64,000 nt of DNA, from contig CM039184.1 of NCBI GenBank assembly GCA_008360975.2, positions 46,013,797-46,077,796 on the forward strand, in the 5' to 3' direction. Below are positions 50,271 through 61,881 of this stretch, one piece after another. This DNA is from Lichenostomus cassidix. Taxonomy: Eukaryota > Chordata > Aves > Passeriformes > Meliphagidae. Under the pieces are notes generated by a model. That model had not been told where the DNA came from. It searched no databases and saw nothing but the letters and a program-made list of their open reading frames with translations. The translations under genes and the position numbers were made by a program. Positions within the stretch are counted from its first letter, which is position 1. Every line of letters begins with the position of its first letter.

Positions 50271-52111
50271 GATTCTGTAACCTTTGTGTGACAAAAATTT
50301 TCGTCAGTCTGCCTTCAGGTTGTCTGTTGAACCACAGATGTGACCTTTAGCAGATGCAGTCAACAGTTGTATGTTCTCGGAGTGATCTTCATGCTGTTTT
50401 CAGCTGTGGAAAACCAGCTTGGTTGTATGCCTTTTGCAAATCATTTACCCTCTATTGTTTTAATCTGTAAAATTGCAATGATAAATTTCTCAACAGGGCA
50501 TGGCTATAACAGTGCTTTTACCAGTGTAGATACTATTGTGAAGACACAAAGAAATGGCATAGATAATAATGGGCACTAGATATATTACTGTATTTACCAG
50601 GTTGCAAGGAGAGCCCCTGCAGGATGGTTAATTGTATATTTTATTTAATGCTTTTGTTTGCTTTAGCAATTCTTATTTCTTCCTCCCCTGACATCTTATT
50701 CTTTCTTTGCCTGTATCCCTTTGGAGGACCCAATTCAATTTCCAGATGAGAATAAAAAAGCCTTTTTTTTTTTTGTCTCATTGCTCTCCAGGTGAATCAG
50801 TTATTTGACCTGTCTTATTATACAGCCTAAAACAGCTGTTACAAACAGAAAAACAGAAAGCAGCACAGAACCAGATCCAGGAATTTGGGAACCAAGTTGC
50901 ACACATGGCTGCTGCTTCCACATGCCCTCAGTGTCTGCTGAGGTTGAGAGTCAGACCCTTTAGCTACCTTGAATCTTGAGCCAACCTTAGAAAATGTGGT
51001 AAATTCAGCAGCAAGAGGAAAATAATTGCCATGAGCATCTTCCCTCTCCTTACTGCTTCTTGTAGTATCTTTCCTTGATAAGTTTTAGTATGCAAAATAA
51101 CCACTTAAGAAACAGAGTCTACTGATGAGCCCTGTGCATGGTAATGTGATTGCAAAGAAGAGAAGTTGCTATTAGAGGAGGAGTAAATTCTGAAAAGAAT
51201 TAGTCTAAAAATGTAAAATATCTCTGAGTTATAAGGAGTAGATCCATGTAGGATTATAATCAGGCAATTTGAATTCCAATTTAAGTGAACGCTAGGTGAT
51301 TGTCTTGAAGAGGAAGTCAGGTCATCTGATTTCAGGCAGAGTGTAACCTCTTTGGAAAGTTGAAGTCAGTTTGCAAAGTTTGTGCTGTATTGTACATACA
51401 TGCTTCAATGAATATTTAATATACAAGTCTTGATAAATAGCTTCTTCAAATATTCCTTATGCAAATTAAAACCCTATATATATTATCTTTACCCTTAATT
51501 TACTTTTAAATAAACTATAAAGAAGGTATTTATTTCTTTTGCTGCCCTACAATTCTTAATGTTGGTATTTCTATGTAGCTGAATTTACTGAAGTTGAATT
51601 TTAACTGTGGGGAAATCAATCACAGAGGTAAAAATATGCCACATATCTATTCTTTCATCAAAATCCATTTTTAGGAGCTTTTCCTTTAATATCCTGAACA
51701 GCAAAATCACACCCAAATATGTTAAAACCTTCTTCTGTGCCTGCCACTGGTGCCATATCAATTATGGTAAGATTGTGATAGTCCTACCGGTTTAAATGAT
51801 TGGTCTCTGAGTAGCTGTAAATAAGACTAAGCAAGATAAAGATTTTTAATAATATTTTCATTCTTCAGAAGATTAAGCAACATGTCCATTCTAAACTTGA
51901 TCATTATCCAGAAATATTTAATTTATGGAGCACACATGACTCAACATTGAAACTGGGCCAACTATTGCAGTAATTGCTGGATAATCTCCATGTTTTCTGA
52001 TTTGTCAGAGCTTCTCTAGAGACTGCAAATTCTGCTTGGCTTAGTAGATCACTGTGCAGTTGTCTTTTAGAAGACTGGTAATTTGCAAATTATTACTGTT
52101 CTGTGCATGTC

Positions 52112-53080
52112 TGTGGCAGGTTGACTCTGGCTGGTCACCAGTTTTCCTCCAAATCTGCTCTGTTACTTCCCTCCTCAGCCTGACAGAGAAAATTGAACAA
52201 AAGACTCACGGATTGAGATATGGACAAGGAAACATCACTCAGCAGCTACTGTCATAGGCAAAACAGACTCAGCTTGGGGAAAGTAATTTAATTCATTGAC
52301 AATCAAATCAGAGCAGGGTAATGAGAAAAGAAACCCAAATCTTAAAACATCTTCCTCATACCCCTCTCTTCTTCCTGGTCTTGAATTTTGGTCATGAATT
52401 CTCTACCTCCTGCCCCCTCAGAGGTGCAGGGGGATGGGGGATATGGGCTGAGGTCAGCTCATCACACATGGTCACTTTCACTCCTTCCTTCTCAGCAAAG
52501 GGCTCCTCACACCCTTCCCTGCTCCAGAATGGGGTCCCTCCTACGGGACACAGTCCTCCATGAAATTCTCCAGTGTAAGTGTGTGAGTGCTTCCCATAGG
52601 CTGCTGTTCTGCATGAACTGCTCCAGTGTGGGTCACTCCCTCATGGTGCAGTCCTTTAGGCACAGGCTGCTCCAGCTTGGGTTCTCCACAGGGTCACAAG
52701 TTCTGCCAGCAAACCTGCTCCATTGTGGGCTCCTCTCTCTACTGGCCCATAGGTCCTGCCAGGTGCCTGCTCCAGTGAGGTCTTCCCACAGGGTCACAGC
52801 TTCCTTTGGGCATCCACCAGCTCCAGCATGGGATCCTCCGTGGGCTGCAGGGGGATCTGTGCTCCACCATGCACCTCCAGGGGCTGCAGGGCACAGCTCT
52901 CTCACCATGGTCTGCACCATGGGCTGCAGGGGAATCTCTTCTCCAGTGCCTGGAGCACCTCCTGCCCCTCTTTATGCACTGAACTTGGTATCTGCAGAGT
53001 TGCTTGTCTGTCATAGTCTCACTCCTTTCTCCTGGCTGCAGTTGCCTTTGCACAGGATTTTTTCCCTGCCTCCTATTTTG
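52112..53080. mobile_element. LTR-like dispersed repeat with internal degenerate repeats (copy B)
   Basis: It starts TGTGGCAGGTTGACTCTGG and includes CAAAACAGACTCAGCTTGGG. The middle is a series of roughly 40-60-bp blocks combining CTGCTCCAG(C/T)(A/G)TGGG with CCCA(C/T)(A/G)GG...GCAG. It closes near GGCTGCAGTTGCCTTTGCAC. This is the better preserved relative of the element at 34.2 kb and is a common bird repeat, probably an LTR. The long ORF inside it (270 codons from 52388) is a consequence of the repeated blocks and is not judged a gene. The 3' limit is approximate. Confidence 0.65.
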
Positions 53081-53758
53081 AAAAAGTGGTTCCAACCAGA
53101 GTGTGTTGAACGTAGTAACAACATTGGCAGCACATTTGTCTTTTTACATACTAAGCAGAGAAAGGCAACCATACCAACTACAGAATACCTATACAAGTGA
53201 ATATTTTGCTTTATACCAATCTCTTCGTTGCCACGGTAGTCAGGCAGCTCTAGCTGCTTTTTATTCCTTGCTTGTGGTGTTTGCTGCCATGTCCCACAGT
53301 TGCAAATAGTACCATGTTATTCTGTTACTGAAAAATGAAACCATAAGTCACTTTTTTGGGTACTGAAGACTTCTTCAGTTGAGGCCACTTACTTGTGAAT
53401 GCCAGTGAATTTGGCATTCTAGCCATGGTTTCGAGATGGGCAGGTACAACCGAGAGTCAGACATAAAGAGAAAGACACATGTGGTGTACTAGGAAAAAGA
53501 TCTTTCTGTGGCATTACGAGTGGTTATGAATAAAGGAAAAGTGCATTTGCTAAAACCTAAGAGGTTCTGCAGTCATTTAGACATAAACTGCAAAAATTAA
53601 GTTGAAAATTTAATCAGTGTAAGGGGATGGGTATTGCTCTGTAGAATGCAATATTTGTCAAAAGCATTTATTACTACTTTTTGCTCTTTTTAAAAAGTTT
53701 TTGCAAGCTACTAAAGTAATAATAATTTTAAATTTTTTTCTCTGTTTCTTTTATTCAG

Positions 53759-53940
53759 TCGAGGCCTCTTGCCCTGCAGAACATTTTGTGAGGCAGCAAA
53801 AGAAGGCTGTGAACCAGTCCTGGGTATGGTAAATGCTTCTTGGCCAGACTTCCTGAAGTGCTCTCAATTCCAAAACAAAACTGAGAATGACACCACTGCA
53901 AGGGTATGCTTCTCACCCCACCAAGAAAAAGGAAAGCAGT
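53759..53940 (+). CDS. CORIN: CORIN exon 5: second half of frizzled domain 1
   Basis: A 182-nt exon runs from TTATTCAG|TCGAGG to AAGCAGT|GTATGT, entering in phase 2 and leaving in phase 1. It reads RGLLPCRTFCEAAKEGCEP and continues through VLGMVNASWPDFLKCSQF to ARVCFSPHQEKGKQ. These follow human HGLLPCRSFCEAAKEGCES, VNYSWPDFLRCSQF and RICFSPQQENGKQ. It completes the frizzled cysteine-rich domain with cysteines 6-10, so all ten are present across exons 4 and 5. Sequons NAS, NKT and NDT suggest surface N-glycosylation as in mammals. The exon is separated from exon 4 by about 17 kb but the split serine codon (AG + T) joins cleanly. No unusual residues were seen in the cysteine framework. Confidence 0.96.
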
Positions 53941-54388
53941 GTATGTTTTCATTCTTAACTGTTTCACTGTGTTTATGAGTTTTCATTTAATAGTGTATTT
54001 TCTTACTCTGTAGGAAAAGCTCTGGGTTCAAACGATTATTTCTTGTTCTGTTATCATGTTCCATCTTACTATTGTGATAAAGTCTGGTTGTCTGTCGATT
54101 GTAGTCTGCAGTGCTTTAAATATTTAGGCTGATTTTTTTCAGACTTGTGTTGATTTGAATCCTTTTTATTTTTCATCAAAAATTCTGAGCCATTTCAAGG
54201 AAAGAAAAGTAATATGACCTGATGACTTTTTGTTTGCTAAGCTCTAGTAAATACAGGTGTGTTATTTGGAGTAGGAACTTGATACACAGGCCAAATTTCA
54301 AGTGTATCTCCTTTTTCTTGCTGTAAAAATGAGCCCAAAACTGATCAAGAGGTAGACTTCTCAAAAAGCGTGGTCTTTATACACTCAT

Positions 54389-55075
54389 ACATAGCATCAT
54401 AGAATCGTTTAGCTTGAAAAAGATAGTGAAGGTCATCCAGTCCAACTGTTAGCACTGTCAAGTCCACCACTAAACCATGTCACTAAGAGTCATGTCTGCA
54501 CATCTTGTCTTGCACCTTCAGGGATGGTGACTACACTGCTTACATGGGAAACCTGTTCTGATGACTGACCATGAAGCAATCTTTCCTAATATCGAATCTA
54601 AACCTTTCCTGGTGCACCTTGAGGCTGTTTCTTCCTGTCATAATGCTTATTACTTGGGAGAAGAAACTGACCCCCACCTTTATACAACCTCCTTTCAGGT
54701 AGAGAACAGTAAGGTCTCCTCTGAGACTTCCTTTCTCCAGGCTAAACACCCCCAGCTCCCTCACCACTCCTCAGAAGACTTGTGCTCCAGACCCTTCCCC
54801 AGCCCTGTTGCCCTTCTCTGGACTCGCTCCAGCACCTCAATGTCCTTCTTGTACCACGAGGCCCAAACTAAACACAGCATTTGAGGTGGTGTCTCAACAG
54901 TGCCTGGTGCAGGGCGATAGTCACTGCTCTGGTCCTGCTGGCCACACTGTTGCTGATCCAGGCTAGGATGCCATTGGCCTTCTTGGTCACCTGGGCACAG
55001 CTGGCTCATGTTCAGCTGCTGTCACCAGCATTCCCAGGTCTTTTTCCACTGGGCAGCCTTCCAGCCAGTCTCTAA
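54389..55075 (-). mobile_element. CR1 LINE copy, minus orientation
   Basis: It begins CATAGCATCATAGAATCG, followed by GAAGGTCATCCAGTCCAACT, then AAACCTTTCCTGGTGCACCT and TGGACTCGCTCCAGCACCTC, matching the reverse complement of a bird CR1 3' region. About 690 bp, 5'-truncated. Confidence 0.9.
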
Positions 55076-55446
55076 AAGCAAGGCATTTCCATCTCCTCAG
55101 AGGTGCTGCTGTGTTCTCTAGATCCAAATCTAGAGGTGAGATCACACCTGAGAGCAGTAAGCCTGACTTTTTCTCACTGACCCAATTGCTGGGGTTCTCT
55201 TGCTGGCACCTGAGACTGCTGTTGATAAGCATTCTCCTGAGAGATGAAGAGACTGGGGCTTGTACAGTTTATCTGTAGATTCTAACTTTTTTAATGACTT
55301 CTGTGTGACAATAAACAAGAAAAATTTATATGATAACTGCTTCTCAGTTCTGAAATTTAAAAACCCAAGAAGTTACACTTTAAGACTACCTTAAAAGTTC
55401 AGGAAAGTCATTGTATCTTTGAAGGTTAGTTAATGTTAGTTAATGT

Positions 55447-55510
55447 TACAAGGAGGTAGCTCAGGATAAATAATCTATTTTGATTATTTATCCTGAGCTA
55501 CCTCCTTGTA
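55447..55510. repeat. Perfect 29-bp inverted repeat with 6-base loop
   Basis: The left arm (55447-55475, beginning TACAAGGAGGTAGCTCAGG) is exactly the reverse complement of the right arm (55482-55510), separated by TATTTT. All 29 pairs match. A directly repeated decamer, GTTAGTTAAT, lies just upstream. Confidence 0.97.
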
Positions 55511-56793
55511 GTTCTTGAGTATGCATAATAATACAGCCTAAAATTATTAGACCAAGTCTTTTATCCGTTGGATTCTCTCCATCTCTAAAGGCATATTTTT
55601 GAGGAGTCATGAAGTAAAGAAGGCTGTCGTCCGTACCTTCCTTCTTCTGTGGGAACTTTTGTAATGGCTGAGGTAGGGAAAGATCAAAAAGATTGTTTCT
55701 TGTTAAAATTGAATGATTTCCAGGAAAACTGAACACTGTCCACAAATGTTAATGATAGAGTCCTATGGTATTTTGTGGAAGTTGCTGTTGTGAAAGCCAC
55801 AGGGAGCCGTGTCTTAATTGTATGATAAAAATATATGCTAAGTTTGCTGAAAAAAGTAGGTCTAATGGATCTCTCCAAATGGGAACAGTAAGCAAGTAAT
55901 TATAAAATGCTTATTTTTTTTCCTGTGCCTCCAATTCTCCATGTAAAATAGGACTAAAATTGTCCTTTTAGCTCACAGTATTGTTGTAACCATATATTTG
56001 TTGATGCCTTTGGTGTCATAGGGATAAGCATTATATAAATAAGGAGTACAATAATTTTGTCTTCATGGCAGGTTCATAAAACAAGGTAAGAAGCTGTAGC
56101 ATAAATAAATACATCAGTGTGGTAAATGCTTATACATTAAACAGTAAGGGTAACTAGCCATGAGCAATAGGTGACATATCATTAACTGAATGATCACAGA
56201 ATGAGATATAATTCTGAAAAAACAGCAGAATATCAAATACCTGGATTTCATGCCTGCGTGATACATAAAATGAATACAAGGTAGCATATAAATATGCCTG
56301 TTAAATTTTGACAAATTATAGCTGGTCAGAGTGTTTAAAAGCCCCACAAATCTAGATAGCTGAACTTAGATTAAGCCAGCAGAGATTCATGACTTAACGA
56401 AACTTTCAAGTTTCAGAAAATCTTGTGGTTAAAATAATATATTTAGCACTGCTAGAGAAGAAGATTTTTAGAGTAGTGTCAGGTAAATGATTATTGCATA
56501 ATCTGTATGGCAGGATTGGTATTTATCTGGTAGTAAACTGCAAAAATTACTGATGAGTACACAGTGGAAGCTTGATTTTTCTCATTAAGGGAAGAAATGT
56601 ACAGCCAGTTGTGAGATTTTCTGCTCTTATCTGACAGACTGTGGTGACCCAGGCTACTTATTGTCAGTTCTGACATCTTGCTATATAAAAAAAGGGTTTC
56701 TTAAAATTAAATTTTGCGTTGTGTACTATTGTGTGTGATGATTGAAGATGAATGCTTTTCAGGTAGAATGAGAGACTACAATTGAATGGTGTT

Positions 56794-56935
56794 CCAGTAC
56801 CTGCAGGGAACCTACAAGAAAGATGGAGAGAGACTATTTTCAAGAACATGTAGTGATAGGACAATGGGGAGAGACTTCGAACTGAGAGTAGGTTTAGATT
56901 AGATATCAGGAAAAAAAATATTTACTGGCAGGCAC
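56794..56935 (+). mobile_element. CR1 LINE fragment, plus orientation (left half of inverted pair)
   Basis: CCAGTACCTGCAGGGAACCT, CTACAAGAAAGATGGAGAGA, then AGTGATAGGACAATGGGGAG and GTTTAGATTAGATATCAGG are CR1 3'-region phrases in sense orientation. The copy stops abruptly near TTTACTGGCAGG, where the opposite-strand copy begins. Confidence 0.85.
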
Positions 56936-57215
56936 ATCTTCCACTAGACCAGGTTGCTCAGAGCCCAGTCCAACCTAGCCTTGAACACTTCCGGGGATGG
57001 GGCATCCACAGCTTCTCTGGGCAGCCTGTTACAGTGCCTCACCACCCTCTCAGTAAAGATTTCCTTCCTAATATCTAATCTAAACCTACTCTCCTTCAGT
57101 TTGAAGCCATTTCCCTTGTCCTATCACTGCATGCTCTTGTAAAAAGTTCCTGTCCATCTTTCTTGTAGGCTCCTTTCAGGTACTGGAAGGCTGCAATTAG
57201 ATCACCCCTAGCTTC
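56936..57215 (-). mobile_element. CR1 LINE fragment, minus orientation (right half of inverted pair)
   Basis: GACCAGGTTGCTCAGAGCCC, then GGGGCATCCACAGCTTCTCT, TATCTAATCTAAACCTACTC and CTTTCAGGTACTGGAAGGCT are the same CR1 region on the opposite strand. The portion at about 57045-57186 is nearly the reverse complement of 56794-56935. Confidence 0.9.
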
Positions 57216-58731
57216 ACACTGGTGTTTACTGAGAGAATTGTCTTTGACGAATAACTTAGAGTAAAGAATTCAAATACCTGCTGTCAACAGGTATTTATTT
57301 TTCTGTAGGCAATGTAATCATATACATCCAATAGATAATGTTTTGGAGAAAATGCTCTTAAAATCAGGAAGACATTATCTTTCTTTTGTGCCCTTGCATT
57401 TACTCAATGCAGTGCAAACAAGAGCAAGATGATTTGTGTAACATTGATGCTGAGCAGCTGCAAAACCAGCAATAGTGGAATAATCTTTTGAGGGAGACAA
57501 AATGTTTTTCAGTATTGTTGTGTTTCATGGAAACACACACAGATAAAAAAGTATTTCCCCCACCAAATCGCTCTTTAATTCTGTTGATCCTGCATTATAT
57601 TTTGTTGTGTTCTCTGATTTTTATTCTCCTATTCTGCCTCCCACACTGTTTATCTCTGCCTGTTTCTCTGTATTCCTGTTCTTTGCCTGTTTCTTTTCCA
57701 GCTTGGAGTTTTTAATGTGGCCCTTTTAGGCCACATCACTTGAGTGAAAGAAAAAGGTTTTTTGTCTTCTTTCTCCCACAGGGTTTTGCATCCTAAGGAA
57801 ATAGAGAAATGAACAATTACCTGGGGGTAAGGAGTCGCCAGCTTTTCTAATTCCATGGTTGTGATTGTAGTATCAAAACTTTCTAGAATTGACAGCAACA
57901 AGATGCATACACAGTACTGCAGGGTACATGCATGGTATAGGGAGCAGGTGATGAAAATCTGAAGGTGAGAGAACACAGGGATTCCTCTCTGTTCCACCAT
58001 GCTATTATGGCTATACTGGGTAAGATAAAAAGTCCGTCTGTTTTATAATTCTGACTCCAAAAGCTGATAAATCAAATACCCAGAATAGGAGAACAGGGCA
58101 ACTATGTCGCAGTACTTTTCCAAAAACTCTTCCATTTTCCATCTGTTTGAGATTCAAGGATTTTTCTGTAATTTGTGACCTACCGTAGATTTTTATTCTG
58201 TTATTGTGTCTCTTTGTTTCATGGATCCATATAAATTTTAGCATCCATAGTATCGTGTTCTAAAATTTTAGAGCTTATTAATGCATTGTATGAAGAGAAC
58301 TGCCTTTTGGTTGTTTTAATACCTCTTAGCTGTTCCATAGCATTAGATAGTAAAAGTTGTCTCTGCTTTGAAAAACAATTAGCATCACTTTCCATGGTCA
58401 TTTTCACAGTTATATAATGCTTTATCTGTTGCTATACCTTGAAATGCAAACAGATGTCAATCTTGAGGACAGTAAAATAACGTTTATTTCAATCTGTGCT
58501 CTCTGCAGCTTTCCAGGGACCATTCCACATAAACTTCTATAGATGACATTCCAGTAATCTAAGCTGGAAAGTACAGCACATAAATGGTCTCAAAGACACT
58601 TTTTTGATAGTACGCCAGATACGTATAAAATAAAGCCAGTGGTGTTTAGTCAGGGATTTTGGAAGCTATTCCAGATTGTAAACCTTTCTGGGTAAGGACT
58701 AAAACAAGCAAGCTTCTCTATCACCAAGGAT

Positions 58732-58790
58732 TTTATTTTACTTTATTTTATTTGGGCTCAGTTTATTTTACTTTATTTTATTTGGGCTCA
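58732..58790. repeat. Tandem duplication of a 30-bp AT-rich unit
   Basis: A 29-base block starting TTTATTTTACTTTATTTTAT and ending GGGCTCA occurs twice, 30 bases apart, without a mismatch. Confidence 0.95.
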
Positions 58791-60328
58791 TTTTACATAA
58801 CATTTTTAATTATTCATGAGTTTGCCTGTGTGTACATTTGCATGATTTTATTAATAAATGTGTGAATTATTTACAGAGGTATCAGTAATTAACATTTCCC
58901 AACAAACTTCTTTAGAAAAACACCTTTTCCGTGTTTAAAAATTTTGAATGGAATGGTCCATATTTTTCCTATTTTAGACATCTATTTCAGGCATTATTCC
59001 TTCTGCTATTGCTGCTTTGTTTCAAACAGTCCCAGCATTTCTGAGTATGCAACCTGTGTTCAAGAAAGTCTTATAAATGGTTGCATAACTAAATCCACCA
59101 GGTTCCAGATCAAATACCCAGATTTAATATTCAACAAAAGTGTTTGTTTTACAGCATTAGATAAGGCTTTTATAATTTCCATTAAAATCTGATCTTTGGA
59201 GGTATGATGGAATAGTCAGCCCACTGAAAACTTCTTGCACAAGCTTGGTGGAAAGCAGAAATTACATTAATTGGAGATACTGTTTGCAGTGTGTGTGCTC
59301 TCCTTGCCCTGAGCTCTGCACTGACTGGACCAAACATATCCAGTCATTACCTATTAGAAGACTGCAAGAGGTGAGATGAAAGTTTCTAAAAGTTCCTTCT
59401 TATTGCTGCTGGAAGCTAAAACTGAGATAAAGAAAACTAATTTCACTCTTCTTCTTGCTTTTTTTTTGTATAACATACAAGATAAACAGGAAGATTCTCA
59501 CTTTAGGGATGAAGAAATGGAGAAGGGGTTTGGGATAGAAGCAGAACAAGATAGAGATGTATTAAGGAGGCAGTCAGAATGACTTATAAGTGCTTCAGCA
59601 TACTTTTGTTCACAGCCCAGAAGTGAATGTGGGATCCCAGAATCTTTGCTCTTCTGATCTGTAACAAAAATTATCAGAAATTCCTGCTGTTTACTTTTAT
59701 CTTCTCAGGCCAAATTGGCATATTCACACAAAAGATAGGAGTCCATTGCTCTTACTGTTGTAGTACCAGTGAAGCTCTGTGCTGATGGAGATCTCTAAGC
59801 AAATCAAGATGGCTCCTTTTGAGCTATTTATGCTGTTTTCCTTTTTTAACATGCAGTAAATTGTGTAAAAGCCAAGTTACAAGAATGTAAGATTACCAAT
59901 CAGTTAAAGCTGTATTTCCAACCCCAAAGAGCCTTTCTTGTATGATGAATTACACAATTCTGATTATGTTATCATATTCTATTTTTAGCTGACATCATCA
60001 TCTGTGGGATAAACACTGGTCTCCAAGGAGCTAGTACTTCCATACCAAGGGAGTCTGTTGTTTCTAGGGGCTTCTGCAGAGCTTAGTGACTGCAGCATTT
60101 GAGAAGTGCAGTGTGTAGGGCAGGGAGCTGGAGGAATAAAAAGATCATGTTGAACAAGGCACTTGAATAAAAATTTTCTCTACAGCTCTTTGAATACTTC
60201 CAGCTAACTGGACTCTTCATTTGTATAACTGGAGTTTATTTGCAACTGAGACATGCTCTTGCAGCTACAGGTAAAGGCAACGAGAGCTATTCTTTGACCC
60301 TGTAAAATAATATCAGTTTTCACCCTCA

Positions 60329-60360
60329 AAAAAAAAAAAAAAACCAAACCCAAAAAAACC
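60329..60360. repeat. Poly-A tract with AAACC units
   Basis: About 17 consecutive A followed by ACCAAACCCAAAAAAACC. Confidence 0.9.
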
Positions 60361-61767
60361 ACATGCTGATTTTTGTGTCTTAGATTGGTCAGTTGAAGTT
60401 ATTATTCATTATTTCTTATAACTTCCACTTTAATATCTCATTGCCTCATTTTTTTCCCCTGTAAAATGAGACTGTGAATGTTATCTAATCTCATGTTTGT
60501 TTTGAGACAATCATATTTTGCAGTTTTAATACCAGTTTTAATACCGTCCCAAAACTTGTAGAATACAGGTGAGGCTGTAACTCTTCAGTTAGAGGTTAGG
60601 AAACATGTCCAACCACACAATGTGAGGGAACCTGCTGAGGAGCACATTATAAGGGTGTGCAAAAGGATGATGCTGGTAGTTTTGCCCTATCTTGTTTCTG
60701 ATTGAGAGTCAGAAACATTAAATGGCATAAACTAGTTGAAAATTTTTGGTTTAAAGTCTCTTAGTATTCTGGGTGCATTTCTGTAAAGTTAGAGATCTCC
60801 TTTAAAATACATTGCATAAGCAGCTCTCACTGCAATAACCGTGTCCCCATTACATAACTAGAAAATTATGTTTGTATTGCAAAATCAAAATTATTTGCTG
60901 TCCAAGTGGACAGTACACCTGGGAACGTAATAGAAAAGATTTTGAAATCATTCCTAAGTTTTTATTACAAACAAATTTTTCATAAAGAGTGTATGTTTCA
61001 GTTCACTAAGTCTGAGATTGCCCTGTTTCTTGGGGATGATAAAATAATAGTGAAGCTTGGAAAAGAATGTAAATATGTTGAAAGGAAATAATCTCCTGCT
61101 GACAAACTTTAAAACTAATAATGAGGGTGCTGAGAGTGTATATATTCATGTGTATATCCATTGCCATAGTACGATAGAAAGGACTGCTATTCTAGAACCA
61201 CAAATAAAATTAAAAATCTAGATAAATTGTTGAACTTGCAGCCAGTGCAAGCTGAAGCTATTTGTCATTTTTGAAAAACATTCAGCATGTCCAGTGCTAA
61301 GTGGTACCTCACAATATCCACTGTTTACTTATTGGTTTGGCAAATTGTGAAGAATATCAAATGGCTGTATGGTAAAATCAGTCTTAAGCAGAAATTATTG
61401 TATTTTTGTAGGCACATTAAAGGCCTCTTCCTTAGTCCCAGGGGCAGATTTAACAGCTGTAATAGTCTTTTCATGACTGCCTGTTGAGGTTTTAAAATGG
61501 GTCATTCACTGAGAGCAGTTTTAAATGGCTTTGTTCTACCTAAAAAATGGGGATTTTTTTTCTTTCAGGTTTTCCTCTTGACCTTCTTTCATTCAATAGT
61601 ATTCCTCTGAGAGCCATCCTGGTGTTCTCCAAATTGGAAATATATTTCAATCCCTGTGGGAAACTTTGAATATCTGTTTAACATTTGTAAGACTCCAGTA
61701 GCATTAACTTTATAGTGTTGATGCTAACGATTTTTCTCCTCATTCTGTCTCTTTTGCTCTCTTGCAG

Positions 61768-61881
61768 CACTGTGTGGTGGAGAGGAGAGTTTCTTGTGTG
61801 CCAGTGGGATCTGCATCCCAGGGAAACTGCAGTGTAATGGCTACAATGACTGTGATGACTGGAGTGATGAGGTCCACTGCA
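61768..61881 (+). CDS. CORIN: CORIN exon 6: LDL-receptor class A repeat 1
   Basis: A 114-nt exon, CTCTTGCAG|CACTGT to CACTGCA|GTAAGT, is flanked by phase 1 introns, the usual arrangement for a shuffled LDLR-A module. It encodes one complete repeat with six cysteines (LCGG, LCAS, ICIP, QCNG, DCDD, HC). The acidic calcium-binding signature DCDDWSDE is intact. Human corin has LLCGRGENFLCASGICIPGK and CNGYNDCDDWSDEAHC in the same place. In corin the LDLR repeats following frizzled 1 help present pro-ANP to the protease. The next repeat should be encoded by a further exon beyond 64000, or in the part of intron 6 not covered. Confidence 0.96.

Larger units (their letters stand above)
36807..53758 (+). 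other. CORIN: CORIN intron 4
   Basis: An intron of about 17.0 kb, donor GTATTT (weaker than consensus) and acceptor TTTATTCAG. It contains T-rich tracts (about 38380-38421 and 38818-38832), a CR1 copy (47.19-47.83 kb), a minus-strand LTR-like segment (about 49.87-50.27 kb) and a second LTR-like element with internal repeats (52.11-53.08 kb). The rest is AT-rich with no recognised gene. Confidence 0.85.
53941..61767 (+). other. CORIN: CORIN intron 5
   Basis: An intron of about 7.8 kb, donor GTATGT and acceptor CTCTTGCAG. It contains a CR1 copy (54.39-55.08 kb), a perfect inverted repeat (55447-55510), two opposed CR1 fragments (56.79-57.2 kb), a 30-bp tandem duplication (58.73-58.79 kb) and a poly-A tract (about 60329-60360). 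No other exon recognised. Confidence 0.85.

Noticed and set aside
52388..53200. 270-codon + strand ORF as a protein-coding gene
   Set aside because: It lies almost wholly inside a dispersed LTR-like repeat with internal degenerate blocks. The translation matches no family I know. Kept only as a low-interest finding.
54540..55232. Cluster of ORFs at 54.5-55.2 kb
   Set aside because: Inside or beside the minus-strand CR1 copy; no reverse transcriptase motif is present in this 3' part of the element.
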